A stretch of 36,693 nt of DNA from Kiritimatiellia bacterium (GTDB lineage: Bacteria; Verrucomicrobiota; Kiritimatiellia; B70-G9): NCBI GenBank assembly GCA_029934055.1, contig JAOZMZ010000004.1, forward strand, positions 1 through 36,693, given 5' to 3'. A model generated the notes under the pieces. The model had not been told where the DNA came from, did not search any database, and saw only the letters and a list, made by a program, of their open reading frames with translations. Numbering within the stretch: position 1 is the first letter of the stretch; the number at the start of each line of letters is the position of its first letter. Shown in pieces: positions 14,541 through 24,824 of this stretch. The position numbers were made by a program, and so were the translations under genes.

Positions 14541-16115
14541 TCAGGATTCCTTCGAGTGGTAGAGCTCCTTGCCGGATTCCGCGTGCAGGATCACGAATTC
14601 TTCCATGTGCCTGGCGGGATCCGGGACAAAGCTCAGGCGCGTGTTGTACTGCTTCTGCAAATCCATGAGGATCTTTTCATCCTCTTTACGAAGGCGCTCG
14701 AGGACCGCCGGATTGATCACGATCCGCAACGGCACCTGTTCCCGCGAATGGATGCGCCGCAACACCTCGGATATGCGACGCTGAATTTCGACACTCATGC
14801 TCAGGGCCGACTTCACCTTGCCGCGGCCATGACAGTAAGGGCAATCGCTGTAGGTCGTCTCGCGAATGCTTTCCTCGGCCCTCTGGCGCGTCATCTCCAC
14901 CAGTCCCAGCGGGGATATGGGCAGGACATTGGTGCGGGCGCGGTCTTTCTGCAAAGCCTTCTTCAGCGCACGGTAAACCTGGTTCTGATGGCGTTTGTGA
15001 CGCATATCAATGAAGTCGATCACCACCAGCCCGCCGATATTCCGCAGCCGCAACTGCCGCGCGACCTCCTCGGCCGCCTCCAGATTCACCTCGAGGATGA
15101 CGTCCTCCTGGGACCCGCTGCGCTTGTGTCGGGCGGTATTCACGTCCACCGCCACGAGGGCTTCGGTCTCGTCGAAAGCCAGGTACCCGCCCGATTTCAG
15201 CCGGACTTTCCGGCGGAAGGCGTTTTCTATCTGCCGCTCGACGTCGAAATGCTCGAAGATCGGGGCCTCACCGGCGTAGAGCTTCACCCGCCCGCGCGCG
15301 CGCCGTGAGAGGCGGGAAATCATGCTGCGCAAGCGCTCGTAGACTTCCTTGGAATCCACCACCACCCTCTCGACGTCTTCGGTCAGGGAATCCCGCACGA
15401 CCCGCTCGGCAAGGTCCGGTTCCCGATAGAGGCGGCAGGGTGCCGGCTTGTTCTTGATGCCATCCTCGATTTCCTTCCAGATCTCCACGAGCGTCCGCAT
15501 ATCACGCACGAAACTGGTCTTGCGTGCTCCGGCCCCCACGGTTCGTACAATGAGACCGTTCTTCGGGGGTATCGGCAGCCGGGCGATAATTTTCTTCAGC
15601 CGCTGGCGTTCGCGCGCATCCTCGATCTTCCGGGACACCCCCTTCAGCGAGCTGCCAGGCATCATCACCAGGTAACGACCCGGAATACTGAGGCTGGCGG
15701 TGACCCGCGGTCCCTTGGAACCGATGGCGTCCTTGGTGACCTGCACGATTATTTCCGATCCGACCGGAAACAGTTTTGCCATTTCCCCTTCCGAATAGCG
15801 TTTCTTGCGGCGGGAAACCGCCCGGCGCTCGATTCCTTCTTCCGCCTCCAGCCGGGCGGCGTCTTCCGGTATCATGTCCCAGTAATGGATAAAGGCATTC
15901 TTCTTCAGTCCGATATCAACAAAAGCCGCCTGCAACCCATCATCGAGATTCTGGATGCGTCCCTTGAAAATGCTCCCCACCAGGTGTTGTTCCGTCGGCC
16001 TTTCTATGAAAAAAGCCTCCAATACCCCACCCTCCAGGAGAGCGACTCTGGTTTCCAATGACTCAACGTTAATGATTATTTCCTGAGTACGCTTCTTCCC
16101 TATTATCCCGATCAT
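14541..16115 (-). CDS. rng: ribonuclease E/G family endoribonuclease
   Basis: 524 residues, the length of RNase G rather than RNase E. The order is an S1 RNA-binding domain (about 35-130; VGSIFKGRIQNLDDGLQAAF and KNAFIH), the RNase H-like and 5'-sensor region, and the catalytic DNase I-like part with metal ligands in VAVDVNTARHK and IDFIDMRHKRH. The zinc-link sequence CPYCHGRGKV follows. It processes rRNA and mRNA, and in E. coli RNase G also affects cell-shape gene products. GGAGGAG lies just before ATG 16115. It is the last gene of the mreB-to-rodA operon, a placement seen in many bacteria. Its 3' end faces the alcohol dehydrogenase gene, only 18 bp away. Confidence 0.95.
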   Translation of the reverse strand: MIGIIGKKRTQEIIINVESLETRVALLEGGVLEAFFIERPTEQHLVGSIFKGRIQNLDDGLQAAFVDIGLKKNAFIHYWDMIPEDAARLEAEEGIERRAVSRRKKRYSEGEMAKLFPVGSEIIVQVTKDAIGSKGPRVTASLSIPGRYLVMMPGSSLKGVSRKIEDARERQRLKKIIARLPIPPKNGLIVRTVGAGARKTSFVRDMRTLVEIWKEIEDGIKNKPAPCRLYREPDLAERVVRDSLTEDVERVVVDSKEVYERLRSMISRLSRRARGRVKLYAGEAPIFEHFDVERQIENAFRRKVRLKSGGYLAFDETEALVAVDVNTARHKRSGSQEDVILEVNLEAAEEVARQLRLRNIGGLVVIDFIDMRHKRHQNQVYRALKKALQKDRARTNVLPISPLGLVEMTRQRAEESIRETTYSDCPYCHGRGKVKSALSMSVEIQRRISEVLRRIHSREQVPLRIVINPAVLERLRKEDEKILMDLQKQYNTRLSFVPDPARHMEEFVILHAESGKELYHSKES

Positions 16116-16136
16116 CTCCTCCGTTCCTCCTTCTTT

Positions 16137-17252
16137 TCAACGTATCCTACGTCGTGCATAAATGCTTTGCGTCAATCCCAATGCCACCATGACACTGAGC
16201 ATGAACGATCCCCCATAACTGATCAGCGGCAGTGGCAACCCCGTGATCGGCAGCAGGCCGACAGTCATCGCGATGTTCACGAATACATGCGAGAAAATCA
16301 GCATCGCCACTCCTACCGCTACAAGCCTGCCGAAACGGTCCGGCGCCGCCAGCGCTGCCCGTACGCACCCGGTCAACAGGGCTGCAAACAGGCCCATCAG
16401 GATCACCGAGCCGACAAAGCCGGTCTCTTCAGCGATCACCGAGTAGATGAAGTCCGTCGGCGCCACGGACCGCGGCAGAAACCCGAGTACGTTCTGCGTC
16501 CCGCGCAGGTAGCCCTTGCCGAAAAGCCCGCCCGAACCCACTGCTATTTGGGACTGCATCTTGTTCCAGCCGGCGCCCAGAGGATCCCGTGCCGGATCGA
16601 AGAAAACCAGGATGCGCTCCTTCTGGTAGTCATCCAGCTCCAGCCATGCCAGCGGCATCAAAAGCAGGCCGGCCAGTAGAATGAACCCGATGATCCGTAC
16701 CGGAACACCGGCGACATACATCATCACCAGGCCGACGGGCAAAAAAACGGCCGCCGTACCCAGATCGGGTTCACGAATGATCAAGACGGCCGGAAGTAAG
16801 ACGAGCGCCAGGCCGGTCAACACCGTGCGCCACTCGGACACCCGCAATCCGGGACGCCCGAGATAGCGCGCCAAGGCGATTATCGTAGCCAGCTTGGCCG
16901 GTTCGGACGGCTGTAACTGCAGCCCGAATATGTTAAGCCAGCGATAGGCCCCGTAAACCCGCTTGCCGGTGATCAGCACCGCTACCAACAAGACCATACA
17001 CACGGCATAGAACCACCAGGCGATATCGCGCGCGCCGCGGTAGTCGCTGACGATCAGCCACAGAAACAACCCCAGCCCGAGCAACCCCCATACGATCTGT
17101 CGGCGATAAAAAGGGCTTACCGGCTGATCGGCACTGCGATAGGAAGCGCTGTAGACGAAAAGAACCCCCACGACAATCAAAATGATCATCGCGCCGGCGC
17201 TGACAAAGTCCATCCGGCGCAGATAACGACGGATTCTCACAGCGTCATACAT
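16137..17252 (-). CDS. rodA: rod-shape peptidoglycan glycosyltransferase RodA (SEDS family)
   Basis: About 371 residues with around ten membrane helices. RodA polymerises glycan strands from lipid II together with PBP2 during side-wall growth. SEDS hallmarks are present: the extracellular loop GSGGLFGKGYLRGTQNVLGF followed by SVAPTDFIYSVIAEETGF, and the C-terminal LPLPLISYGGS. ATG 17252 is preferred since GGAGGGG sits just upstream; the reading frame also has a TTG at 17267. Its start overlaps the end of mrdA by eight bases, consistent with coupled production of the two partners. Confidence 0.96.
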   Translation of the reverse strand: MYDAVRIRRYLRRMDFVSAGAMIILIVVGVLFVYSASYRSADQPVSPFYRRQIVWGLLGLGLFLWLIVSDYRGARDIAWWFYAVCMVLLVAVLITGKRVYGAYRWLNIFGLQLQPSEPAKLATIIALARYLGRPGLRVSEWRTVLTGLALVLLPAVLIIREPDLGTAAVFLPVGLVMMYVAGVPVRIIGFILLAGLLLMPLAWLELDDYQKERILVFFDPARDPLGAGWNKMQSQIAVGSGGLFGKGYLRGTQNVLGFLPRSVAPTDFIYSVIAEETGFVGSVILMGLFAALLTGCVRAALAAPDRFGRLVAVGVAMLIFSHVFVNIAMTVGLLPITGLPLPLISYGGSFMLSVMVALGLTQSIYARRRIR

Positions 17253-19029
17253 CGTCCGCCCCTCCAAGTCCGAATATCCTTTTGAACAACAAGGCGATAC
17301 GCGGCGCAGTGGTCGCCCCGCCGCTCTGTGCCCGCTCGATCACCATGGCCACCGCATAGCGCGGATTGCGGTAGGGTGCATAGGCTATCATCCAGCCGTA
17401 TTTCAGCCCCGACCCCTTACGCCCGTACTCCGCAGTGCCCGTCTTGCCGGCTATCTCCAGTCCCGGCACCCGCGCCCGCCTGCCGGTTCCCGTCGCCGAC
17501 ATCACCACCGCGTACATGCCCTCGCGTACCACGGAAAGTGCTCGGCGGGAAAAATGCAGATCATTGACCACCTCCGGTGCAACCGTCTCAAAAGTCTTGC
17601 TGCCCGGCTTGCGCACACCCAGCAGCAGGCGCGGGCGATAGACCCGCCCGCCGTTCGCAATCGCTGCGACGACCACCGCCATCTGCAAGGGTGTAACCAA
17701 TATCGGCCCCTGACCGATCGAGGCGTTACAGGTATCGCCGTCTCTCCAAGCATCCCCGTAGACCCGGCGTTTCCAGGCATCGTCGGGTAAGAGACCGGCC
17801 CTTTCGTAATCCAACGCAATGCCCGTTCGCCGTCCCAGACCAAGTGCAGCCGCCATATGATACATGGCCGGATAACCGCACTTGAGCCCCAGTTGATAAA
17901 AATAGACGTTGCACGAATGTTCCAGTGCACCCCGCATGTCAAGCATACCGTGTCCACGCGTATACCAGCACAGGAAACGATGCTTGCCGACCATGAAATA
18001 GCCGGGACAGTTGAACCTCGTCGAAGGCGAAGCCCGTTCGTTTTCCAAGGCGGCCAGCGCCACCACCGGCTTGAAGGTGCTTCCCGGCGCATAGCGGCCG
18101 GCCAGTGCCCTGTTCATCAGGGGTTTATGAGGATTACCGATCAATTTCGCCCAGTCAGCGGAAGAAATCGCCGGCACAAACCCGTTCGGGTCGAATCCCG
18201 GCGAGCTTGCCAAGGCCAATACATCCCCATTGCGAGGATCCAATATCACCACCGCCCCGTCGCTTTCACCAAGGGCCGCCTCCGCCGCCTGCTGAATTTC
18301 CACATCCAGGGCCAGCTTGAGGTCCGCGCCGGCCTGCGGCGCCCGGAACCCAAGGTCATCATGCCGAAAACCCGCGACGTCCACACGCACCAAGCGTCCG
18401 CCCGCGCTTCCCCGCAGCAATTCGTCGAAATGTTTCTCGACGCCCGCCCGCCCCTCCATCTCGGGAAGGTAATAGTGATAATATCCACTATCGTCGCCCG
18501 CCGGAGACGCCCGCCCGACGTAACCCAAAACGTGACAGGCGCTGCGTCCATAGGGATAGCGCCGCGTCGCCTCGGTGTATATGTCCGCGCCGGGAATGAA
18601 CAAACCTCTCTCCGCCCACCGCGCCATCGCCCGTTCATCCAGGTTTCTCCAAGCAATCAGCGGCAAAGGTAGCCGGCGGTGGATGTGACGCTCTACATCC
18701 CTGCGGCTGAGCTGGGGTGGTAATTCCAGAATTCCACTCAGTTTCTCGATAAGTTCCATGACCCGGTCCACGGTCTTGTTCCAAGGTCCCGGCCGCCTGA
18801 GTTCCTCCAGGTAAATCGCCAGACAATAACTGGGGGCATCATCCGCAAGAATCCGTCCCTGACGGTCGAATATCCGGCCGCGCATTCCTGGAAGGCGTAT
18901 CCGCCGCACGCTCTGGCGCACCAGATTTTTCTGGTATTCCTGCCCGCGTGCCACCTGGATGCGCCAGAGCGCTCCGACCAGCAGAAGAAAACACGCCAGC
19001 ATTGCGCCCAATACCAGGCGTATTCTCAT
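17245..19029 (-). CDS. mrdA: penicillin-binding protein 2, transpeptidase MrdA
   Basis: About 594 residues. One N-terminal membrane anchor (LVLGAMLACFLLLVGALW) precedes the periplasmic dimerisation domain and a transpeptidase domain with all three active-site motifs: STFK with Ser317, SCN with Ser372 and KTGT with Lys529. It cross-links side-wall peptidoglycan and works with RodA and MreCD. ATG 19029 has AGGAGAGG just upstream. An in-frame ATG at 19059, overlapping the mreD stop as ATGA, would add ten residues and cannot be excluded. Confidence 0.96.
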   Translation of the reverse strand: MRIRLVLGAMLACFLLLVGALWRIQVARGQEYQKNLVRQSVRRIRLPGMRGRIFDRQGRILADDAPSYCLAIYLEELRRPGPWNKTVDRVMELIEKLSGILELPPQLSRRDVERHIHRRLPLPLIAWRNLDERAMARWAERGLFIPGADIYTEATRRYPYGRSACHVLGYVGRASPAGDDSGYYHYYLPEMEGRAGVEKHFDELLRGSAGGRLVRVDVAGFRHDDLGFRAPQAGADLKLALDVEIQQAAEAALGESDGAVVILDPRNGDVLALASSPGFDPNGFVPAISSADWAKLIGNPHKPLMNRALAGRYAPGSTFKPVVALAALENERASPSTRFNCPGYFMVGKHRFLCWYTRGHGMLDMRGALEHSCNVYFYQLGLKCGYPAMYHMAAALGLGRRTGIALDYERAGLLPDDAWKRRVYGDAWRDGDTCNASIGQGPILVTPLQMAVVVAAIANGGRVYRPRLLLGVRKPGSKTFETVAPEVVNDLHFSRRALSVVREGMYAVVMSATGTGRRARVPGLEIAGKTGTAEYGRKGSGLKYGWMIAYAPYRNPRYAVAMVIERAQSGGATTAPRIALLFKRIFGLGGADDV

Positions 19030-19055
19030 CGCCTCTCCTATCCCGGGGGTGCCTC

Positions 19056-19565
19056 TCATAGCCGTACATTCCGCATCGCTATCAAGCCCAACCTGGCATC
19101 AATCGCCTCCGCCGCCCGCGACACCAAAGGAACCGTGACCGCCCCCAGCACCGCCGCCCATACGGTACGCCCGATCAGTCTCTGCCACACATCGGCGATC
19201 AAGCCCGCATGCACCAACAGCATTGCCATCACAAGAAACATCCCTGCCCCGCTCACCGCGCCGGTCAGGACCCAGGTTATCGGCTGGTGGGTAAAAACAT
19301 CCCCACGCACCCGATTCACGAACCAGGCCGTCACGCAGAAGCAAAAAGAGCTGTAACCAAGAGGTACCAGTGAAAGGCTGTCTCTGATCAGCCCGGCGAC
19401 GAGTGCCGTCACCAGCGCAAAACGCACGGGCCGCGTCAATGAGTAGTATATGACCAGTCCCAGCATGAAGGGCGGCGGCTGCCCCAGCGGGAAAAAGCGC
19501 GCCGGCACCACCGCTTGCAGGGCCGCCGCCGTCAACAAAAGAAAACCCATGACCACCCAGTTCAT
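19056..19565 (-). CDS. mreD: rod shape-determining membrane protein MreD
   Basis: 169 residues, mostly hydrophobic, with about five membrane segments, as usual for MreD. It belongs to the elongasome that links cytoplasmic MreB to the RodA/PBP2 synthase. Primary sequence is poorly conserved, so the call rests on size, topology and its position between mreC and mrdA. Both ends overlap neighbours through ATGA junctions, implying translational coupling. Confidence 0.88.
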   Translation of the reverse strand: MNWVVMGFLLLTAAALQAVVPARFFPLGQPPPFMLGLVIYYSLTRPVRFALVTALVAGLIRDSLSLVPLGYSSFCFCVTAWFVNRVRGDVFTHQPITWVLTGAVSGAGMFLVMAMLLVHAGLIADVWQRLIGRTVWAAVLGAVTVPLVSRAAEAIDARLGLIAMRNVRL

Positions 19566-20437
19566 CGCCGGTCGCCTCCCCCCTGTGGGCCGGTCGCGGC
19601 GCCCCCTCTCCTTTCCGCATCGGCATTGTCGCCGACAACCACAAAAACATATCGTAGCGCCGCCAAGTCCGCCCGCGGCACAATTTCCGCTTCCTGGTAA
19701 AGACCGTTACGACCAAGATGGACCCTCTCGACGTAGCCTATCAACAAGCCTGCGGGGAAGACACCGCCCAAGCCCGAGGTAACCACCTCGTCACCCGGAA
19801 ATGCCGGTTTTTCCTTGGTAATAAATTTCATCAGGCACAACACCTGCCCGCGTTCCGAGACACCCGCCCCCACAGTGATGCCGGCCGCATCGCTGCGTGG
19901 TATCCGTGCTGAAACTCGACAGGCGGAATCGGAGATCAAAAGCACTTCGGCGGTGTTGCGGGATGCCGCCACCGTACGGCCCACCAATCCGTCGGGCGTG
20001 ATCACCGCGCAATCCTTTTCAACACCCGCCGCCGTTCCCTTGTTGAGACGGATCGTCTGCCACCATCCACTGGCATCACGCGCAATCACTTCGCAGGGAA
20101 TAAGCTTACGACTATCCTTGGACTCGAATTTCAACAGTGCCCGCAGTTCAAGATTCTCGCGTTCCAGCGCCTCCAGCCGCCGTTCCCGGACCCGCAACCG
20201 CACCAGTTCCCGGGCCATTTCGCGGTTCTCCGCCGCCAACCCACCGATTCCTCTCACCACGGAAATCCCCTCCCGCAAACGTACCGAAACCATCCTGATC
20301 AATTCCTGCAAAGGAGCCGCGCTCTCCCGCACGACCGACTTGACCGCTTCTGCAATCCCGCCGGGCAGATTCAGCGCGATCGCCAGCAGTCCGCCGACAA
20401 TCAACAAGGGAACAAAATGTCTCTGCCTCAGGTACAC
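19562..20437 (-). CDS. mreC: rod shape-determining protein MreC
   Basis: 291 residues: a short basic N-terminus, one membrane helix (about 9-25), a periplasmic coiled coil (about 60-105, rich in Glu/Arg/Leu) and the beta-rich MreC core with DGLVGRTVAASRNTAEVLLI and GDEVVTSGLGGVFPAGLLIG. It scaffolds the elongasome and activates PBP2. The start is GTG 20437, supported by GAGGCGAGG seven bases upstream. The C-terminal tail after VFVVVG is short, charged and low in complexity. Confidence 0.95.
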   Translation of the reverse strand: MYLRQRHFVPLLIVGGLLAIALNLPGGIAEAVKSVVRESAAPLQELIRMVSVRLREGISVVRGIGGLAAENREMARELVRLRVRERRLEALERENLELRALLKFESKDSRKLIPCEVIARDASGWWQTIRLNKGTAAGVEKDCAVITPDGLVGRTVAASRNTAEVLLISDSACRVSARIPRSDAAGITVGAGVSERGQVLCLMKFITKEKPAFPGDEVVTSGLGGVFPAGLLIGYVERVHLGRNGLYQEAEIVPRADLAALRYVFVVVGDNADAERRGGAATGPQGGGDRR

Positions 20438-20537
20438 GTATACACCTCGCCTCTCATTATCTTTTCCATGCGGGAGACTATCATGCGCAGTAGCGACCCT
20501 TTAGAGAGACCGCTGCGCACGAGGGCGACGTGTATCC

Positions 20538-21792
<1,255 letters not shown>

Positions 21793-21798
21793 TGAGTC

Positions 21799-22401
21799 AT
21801 GACAGGTGACGTCATAGGCCCCCGATTAGCGCGGACATGCCTGGCGGGGTTCCTGTTCCTATTCCTGGCAGACGTGTCGACCAGCCGCGCCCGCCCGCAT
21901 CCTCTTTACCAGCAACCCGCCACACCTGCTGCTACCAACAACCTTTCCCTGGCCGACCTGCCCCGGGCACCGAGCAAATGGTTCCAAGGATTCCACGGGT
22001 ATTCCAAGGCCCTCTCCGCCCAGAAAGATACCGGGCGCGATATCTTCATCTATTTCGCCCGTCCCAACACTCCCCGCGAAAAAGGCCTCTGCCGCTGGCT
22101 GGAAAACAAAGGCATCAAGTCTCTGCCGGTGCGCAAAATCCTGCGTCAATACATCAAGGTTCGGGTTGACCTACCGGGAAATCCCGGGAACCAAAAACTG
22201 GCACGCAAGTTCCACGTCCATAAAACCCCCGCCGTCTTCATTCAGCTTCCCAATGGATGGCGTAACCGCTGTACCACCTTCGATTGGAGCAACCGGCGCC
22301 CCAAACTCCTGACTCCGGAAGAACTGGTGGAACTTTTCGTAAGTCACAGCAGTGCCGTCTATCAACCGCTGGCGGAAAAATTACGGGAAAAAAGCAAGTA
22401 G
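21799..22401 (+). CDS. exported thioredoxin-fold-like protein without a CxxC motif
   Basis: 200 residues. The N-terminus looks like a signal peptide (hydrophobic CLAGFLFLFLADVSTSRA, likely cleaved near residue 32). The mature part has a thioredoxin-like layout: a strand RDIFIYFARPN where Trx has its active-site strand, a helix with one Cys (EKGLCRWLENKGI), a strand IKVRVDLPGNPGNQKLARKF and the typical cis-proline segment HKTPAVFIQLPNG. The CxxC redox pair is absent, so it may act as a binding or folding domain rather than an oxidoreductase. It is divergent from mreB and convergent with rplQ. I do not recognise a specific family. Confidence 0.65.
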   Translation: MTGDVIGPRLARTCLAGFLFLFLADVSTSRARPHPLYQQPATPAATNNLSLADLPRAPSKWFQGFHGYSKALSAQKDTGRDIFIYFARPNTPREKGLCRWLENKGIKSLPVRKILRQYIKVRVDLPGNPGNQKLARKFHVHKTPAVFIQLPNGWRNRCTTFDWSNRRPKLLTPEELVELFVSHSSAVYQPLAEKLREKSK

Positions 22402-22420
22402 CCGCGTCAGTACCACGCCG

Positions 22421-23005
22421 CTATTCGCCCCGCTTACCACCCCGCAGAAACTTTTTCCACCATTGCCCCTCTCCGGACTTCTTCTCATCCGGACGTGCTT
22501 CCTGCGTCTGCGCGCCCTCGGTGGTCCCGCCCTTCTCGTCATCCGCGGCCTTCCCCTTTCCCGCAGAAGACGATTCCTTTTTCGGCGAGGCTCCCTCCTG
22601 CTTGACGCCCTTACGCTTTCGGCTTTCCGTCTTCTTTTTCTCTTTCGGGGTGAAATCTACCCACTCGAGGACGGCCATCTCCGCATTGTCGCCCTGCCGC
22701 TTACCCAATCTCATGATGCGCGTGTAGCCCCCATTACGGCTCTCCATCGCCGGAGCGATCTCGCCGAACAACAGGGCTACCGCATCCTTTCTGCGCAGCA
22801 CCGAAACGGCCCTGCGGCGTGCCGCCAGGCCACCCTGCTTGCCGAGCGTGACCATCTTTTCAGCCAGACTCCGCGCCGCCTTGGCCTTGGTCACGGTGGT
22901 CTTCACCCTACGGTGCTCGATCAGGCTGCACACCAGATTCGCCAGCATGGCGTCACGATGCGCACCCGGCCGTCCCAATTTGGTTCTTTGTCTGCGGTGT
23001 CTCAT
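22421..23005 (-). CDS. rplQ: 50S ribosomal protein L17 with long charged C-terminal tail
   Basis: 194 residues, against about 120 for typical bacterial L17. Residues 1-118 are a normal L17 (MRHRRQRTKLGRPGAHRDAM at the start, NGGYTRIMRLGKRQGDNAEM near the end), which sits by the peptide exit region of the large subunit. Residues 119-194 are an added low-complexity tail rich in Lys, Glu, Ser, Gly and Ala, ending with an aromatic basic patch (WWKKFLRGGKRGE). It is the last gene of the ribosomal supercluster, directly after rpoA. Confidence 0.96.
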   Translation of the reverse strand: MRHRRQRTKLGRPGAHRDAMLANLVCSLIEHRRVKTTVTKAKAARSLAEKMVTLGKQGGLAARRRAVSVLRRKDAVALLFGEIAPAMESRNGGYTRIMRLGKRQGDNAEMAVLEWVDFTPKEKKKTESRKRKGVKQEGASPKKESSSAGKGKAADDEKGGTTEGAQTQEARPDEKKSGEGQWWKKFLRGGKRGE

Positions 23006-23052
23006 GCCGTTAATCCATTCCTGCGGTCACTGAAGCTCTTCCCGGTGCCGTA

Positions 23053-24057
23053 CTAGTCATCCGAACTCGGAGGGCGCAGGAGATCGGGATCCAGTTTCAT
23101 GCCGAGGCTCAATCCCAGTTCCGCCAACTTTTGCTTTATCTCATTCAAGGATTTCTTTCCGAAATTGCGGTATTTCAGCATTTCGCTTTCGGTCTTCTGC
23201 GCCAGTTCACCGACGGTGGTAATATTGGCGTTGTTGAGACAGTTGGCCGCCCGCACACTCAGCTCTATTTCGTTAACGCTTATGTTCAACTTGCGGCGCA
23301 GCTCTTCCATTTCGGCGTCGATCTGCTTTTCGCTTTCCTCAAACTCGACCAGGTTCTTGTCGTAGTTCACAAAGACATCCAGGTGATGGCGCAGAATGGC
23401 CGCCGCCAGAATCAGGGCGTCGTCCGGCGTCACCCGGCCGTCGGTCCATATTTCAGTAATCAGGCGGTCATAGTCGGTGCGCTGTCCCACGCGTGTGTTC
23501 TCAACGGTGTACTTTACCCTCTTCACGGGGGAAAAGAGGGAATCAATCGGAATCACACCGATCTCTTGATCCTCTTTCTTGTTCCATTCCGCGGGGCAAT
23601 AACCGCGGCCGATACGTACTTCCAATTCGGCCTCCAGCTTCCCGTCGCGATCGAGCGTAGCGATGTGCTGGTCGGGATTGATGACCTCGACGCCGGCATC
23701 GGTCTGAATATCAGCCGCCGTCACCTCGCCGGGACCCTTGGCTTTGATGGTCACCTTGCGCGGTTCCCGCGAATACAGCTTGAAGAGCACCTTCTTCAAA
23801 TTCAGGATGATATCGGTTACATCCTCGATCACCCCCGGCAGGGAACAAAACTCGTGCTGCGCTCCGGCGATTTTTACACTCGAAATCGCCGCTCCCTCGA
23901 TAGAAGAAAGCAGTACCCGCCGCAACGAATTTCCTATTGTCCGACCGTAACCGGCCTCAAAAGGCTCCGCGTAAAACTTGGCGTAAGTATCGCTCGACTC
24001 CGCATCGTCCTTGACAATGCGTTTCGGCATCTCGAATCGTGCTAGTCTCTTCGGCAT
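23053..24057 (-). CDS. rpoA: RNA polymerase alpha subunit
   Basis: 334 residues, full length. The N-terminal domain (about 1-240) mediates assembly, with the hallmark [21 protein letters not shown] linker follows, then the C-terminal domain (about 255-325) with [20 protein letters not shown] and the helix-hairpin-helix [16 protein letters not shown] that contacts UP elements and activators. ATG 24057 has GGAGGA seven bases upstream. It lies between rpsD and rplQ as in the classical alpha operon. Confidence 0.98.
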   Translation of the reverse strand: MPKRLARFEMPKRIVKDDAESSDTYAKFYAEPFEAGYGRTIGNSLRRVLLSSIEGAAISSVKIAGAQHEFCSLPGVIEDVTDIILNLKKVLFKLYSREPRKVTIKAKGPGEVTAADIQTDAGVEVINPDQHIATLDRDGKLEAELEVRIGRGYCPAEWNKKEDQEIGVIPIDSLFSPVKRVKYTVENTRVGQRTDYDRLITEIWTDGRVTPDDALILAAAILRHHLDVFVNYDKNLVEFEESEKQIDAEMEELRRKLNISVNEIELSVRAANCLNNANITTVGELAQKTESEMLKYRNFGKKSLNEIKQKLAELGLSLGMKLDPDLLRPPSSDD

Positions 24058-24168
24058 TTTCTGGTCCTCCCAGAGCCGGGCGTCAACCGGCTCGTATGGT
24101 GTCCTCTTTTCTGTTTCACTCCTGGAATCGCGCGTCCGGCGGCTGCCGCTGATCCACCGGGACGTGCG

Positions 24169-24795
24169 TCACTTGGAATACAACTCCACTATCAGCTGCT
24201 CATTGACCGGCGCACCGATCTCATCGCGCTTGGGAACGTGATGAATCTCACCCCGGTAGGCCTGCTTGTCCAATGTGATCCAGGGAACGATGCCTCGACT
24301 CTCGGCCGCTTCAATGAACTGGGCCGCCAAACGGCGGCTCTTCTCATCTTTCTTCACCTCAACCACGTCGCCGGCCTTCAGAACGATCGAGGGAATGTTC
24401 GCCTTGTGACCGTTCAACAAGACGTGCCCATGTCTGACGAACTGGCGTGCCGCGCGGCGTGAGGGGGCAAACCCCAGTCTGTAAATCACGTTGTCCAAAC
24501 GCAGTTCCAACAACTGGAGAAGATTCTCGCCGGTGACGCCCTTGGCCTTCATGGCCCGCCGGAAGATCAGCCTGAACTGTCCTTCCTGCAGACCGTACAT
24601 GCGGCGCAGACGCTGCTTCTCCCGCAACTGCATGCCGTAGTCCGAAAGTTTTCCGCGTCTCTGGCCGTGGGAACCGGGCGCCGGACGACCGGTCTCAATC
24701 GGACATTTCGCCATGAAACAGCGTTCCCCTTTGAGGAACAGCTTCATGCCTTCCCGCCGACACATCTTGCAGGCTGGTCCGGTATATCTGCCCAT
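24169..24795 (-). CDS. rpsD: 30S ribosomal protein S4 (zinc-binding form)
   Basis: 208 residues. S4 nucleates small-subunit assembly by binding 16S rRNA. The N-terminus carries Cys9, Cys12, Cys26 and Cys31, the zinc-binding C+ variant, and the S4 RNA-binding domain is present (LELRLDNVIYRLGFAPSRRAARQ). It ends normally with VELYSK. Position between rpsK and rpoA is canonical. In E. coli S4 represses the alpha operon; no such site can be shown here. Confidence 0.98.
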   Translation of the reverse strand: MGRYTGPACKMCRREGMKLFLKGERCFMAKCPIETGRPAPGSHGQRRGKLSDYGMQLREKQRLRRMYGLQEGQFRLIFRRAMKAKGVTGENLLQLLELRLDNVIYRLGFAPSRRAARQFVRHGHVLLNGHKANIPSIVLKAGDVVEVKKDEKSRRLAAQFIEAAESRGIVPWITLDKQAYRGEIHHVPKRDEIGAPVNEQLIVELYSK

Positions 24796-24824
24796 TTCCT
24801 GTTTCTCCCTCCAGGTCTCGAAAA

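Noticed and set aside
23131-24045. 304-residue plus-strand open frame opposite rpoA
   Set aside because: Shadow of a highly conserved gene; no domain pattern or ribosome-binding site.
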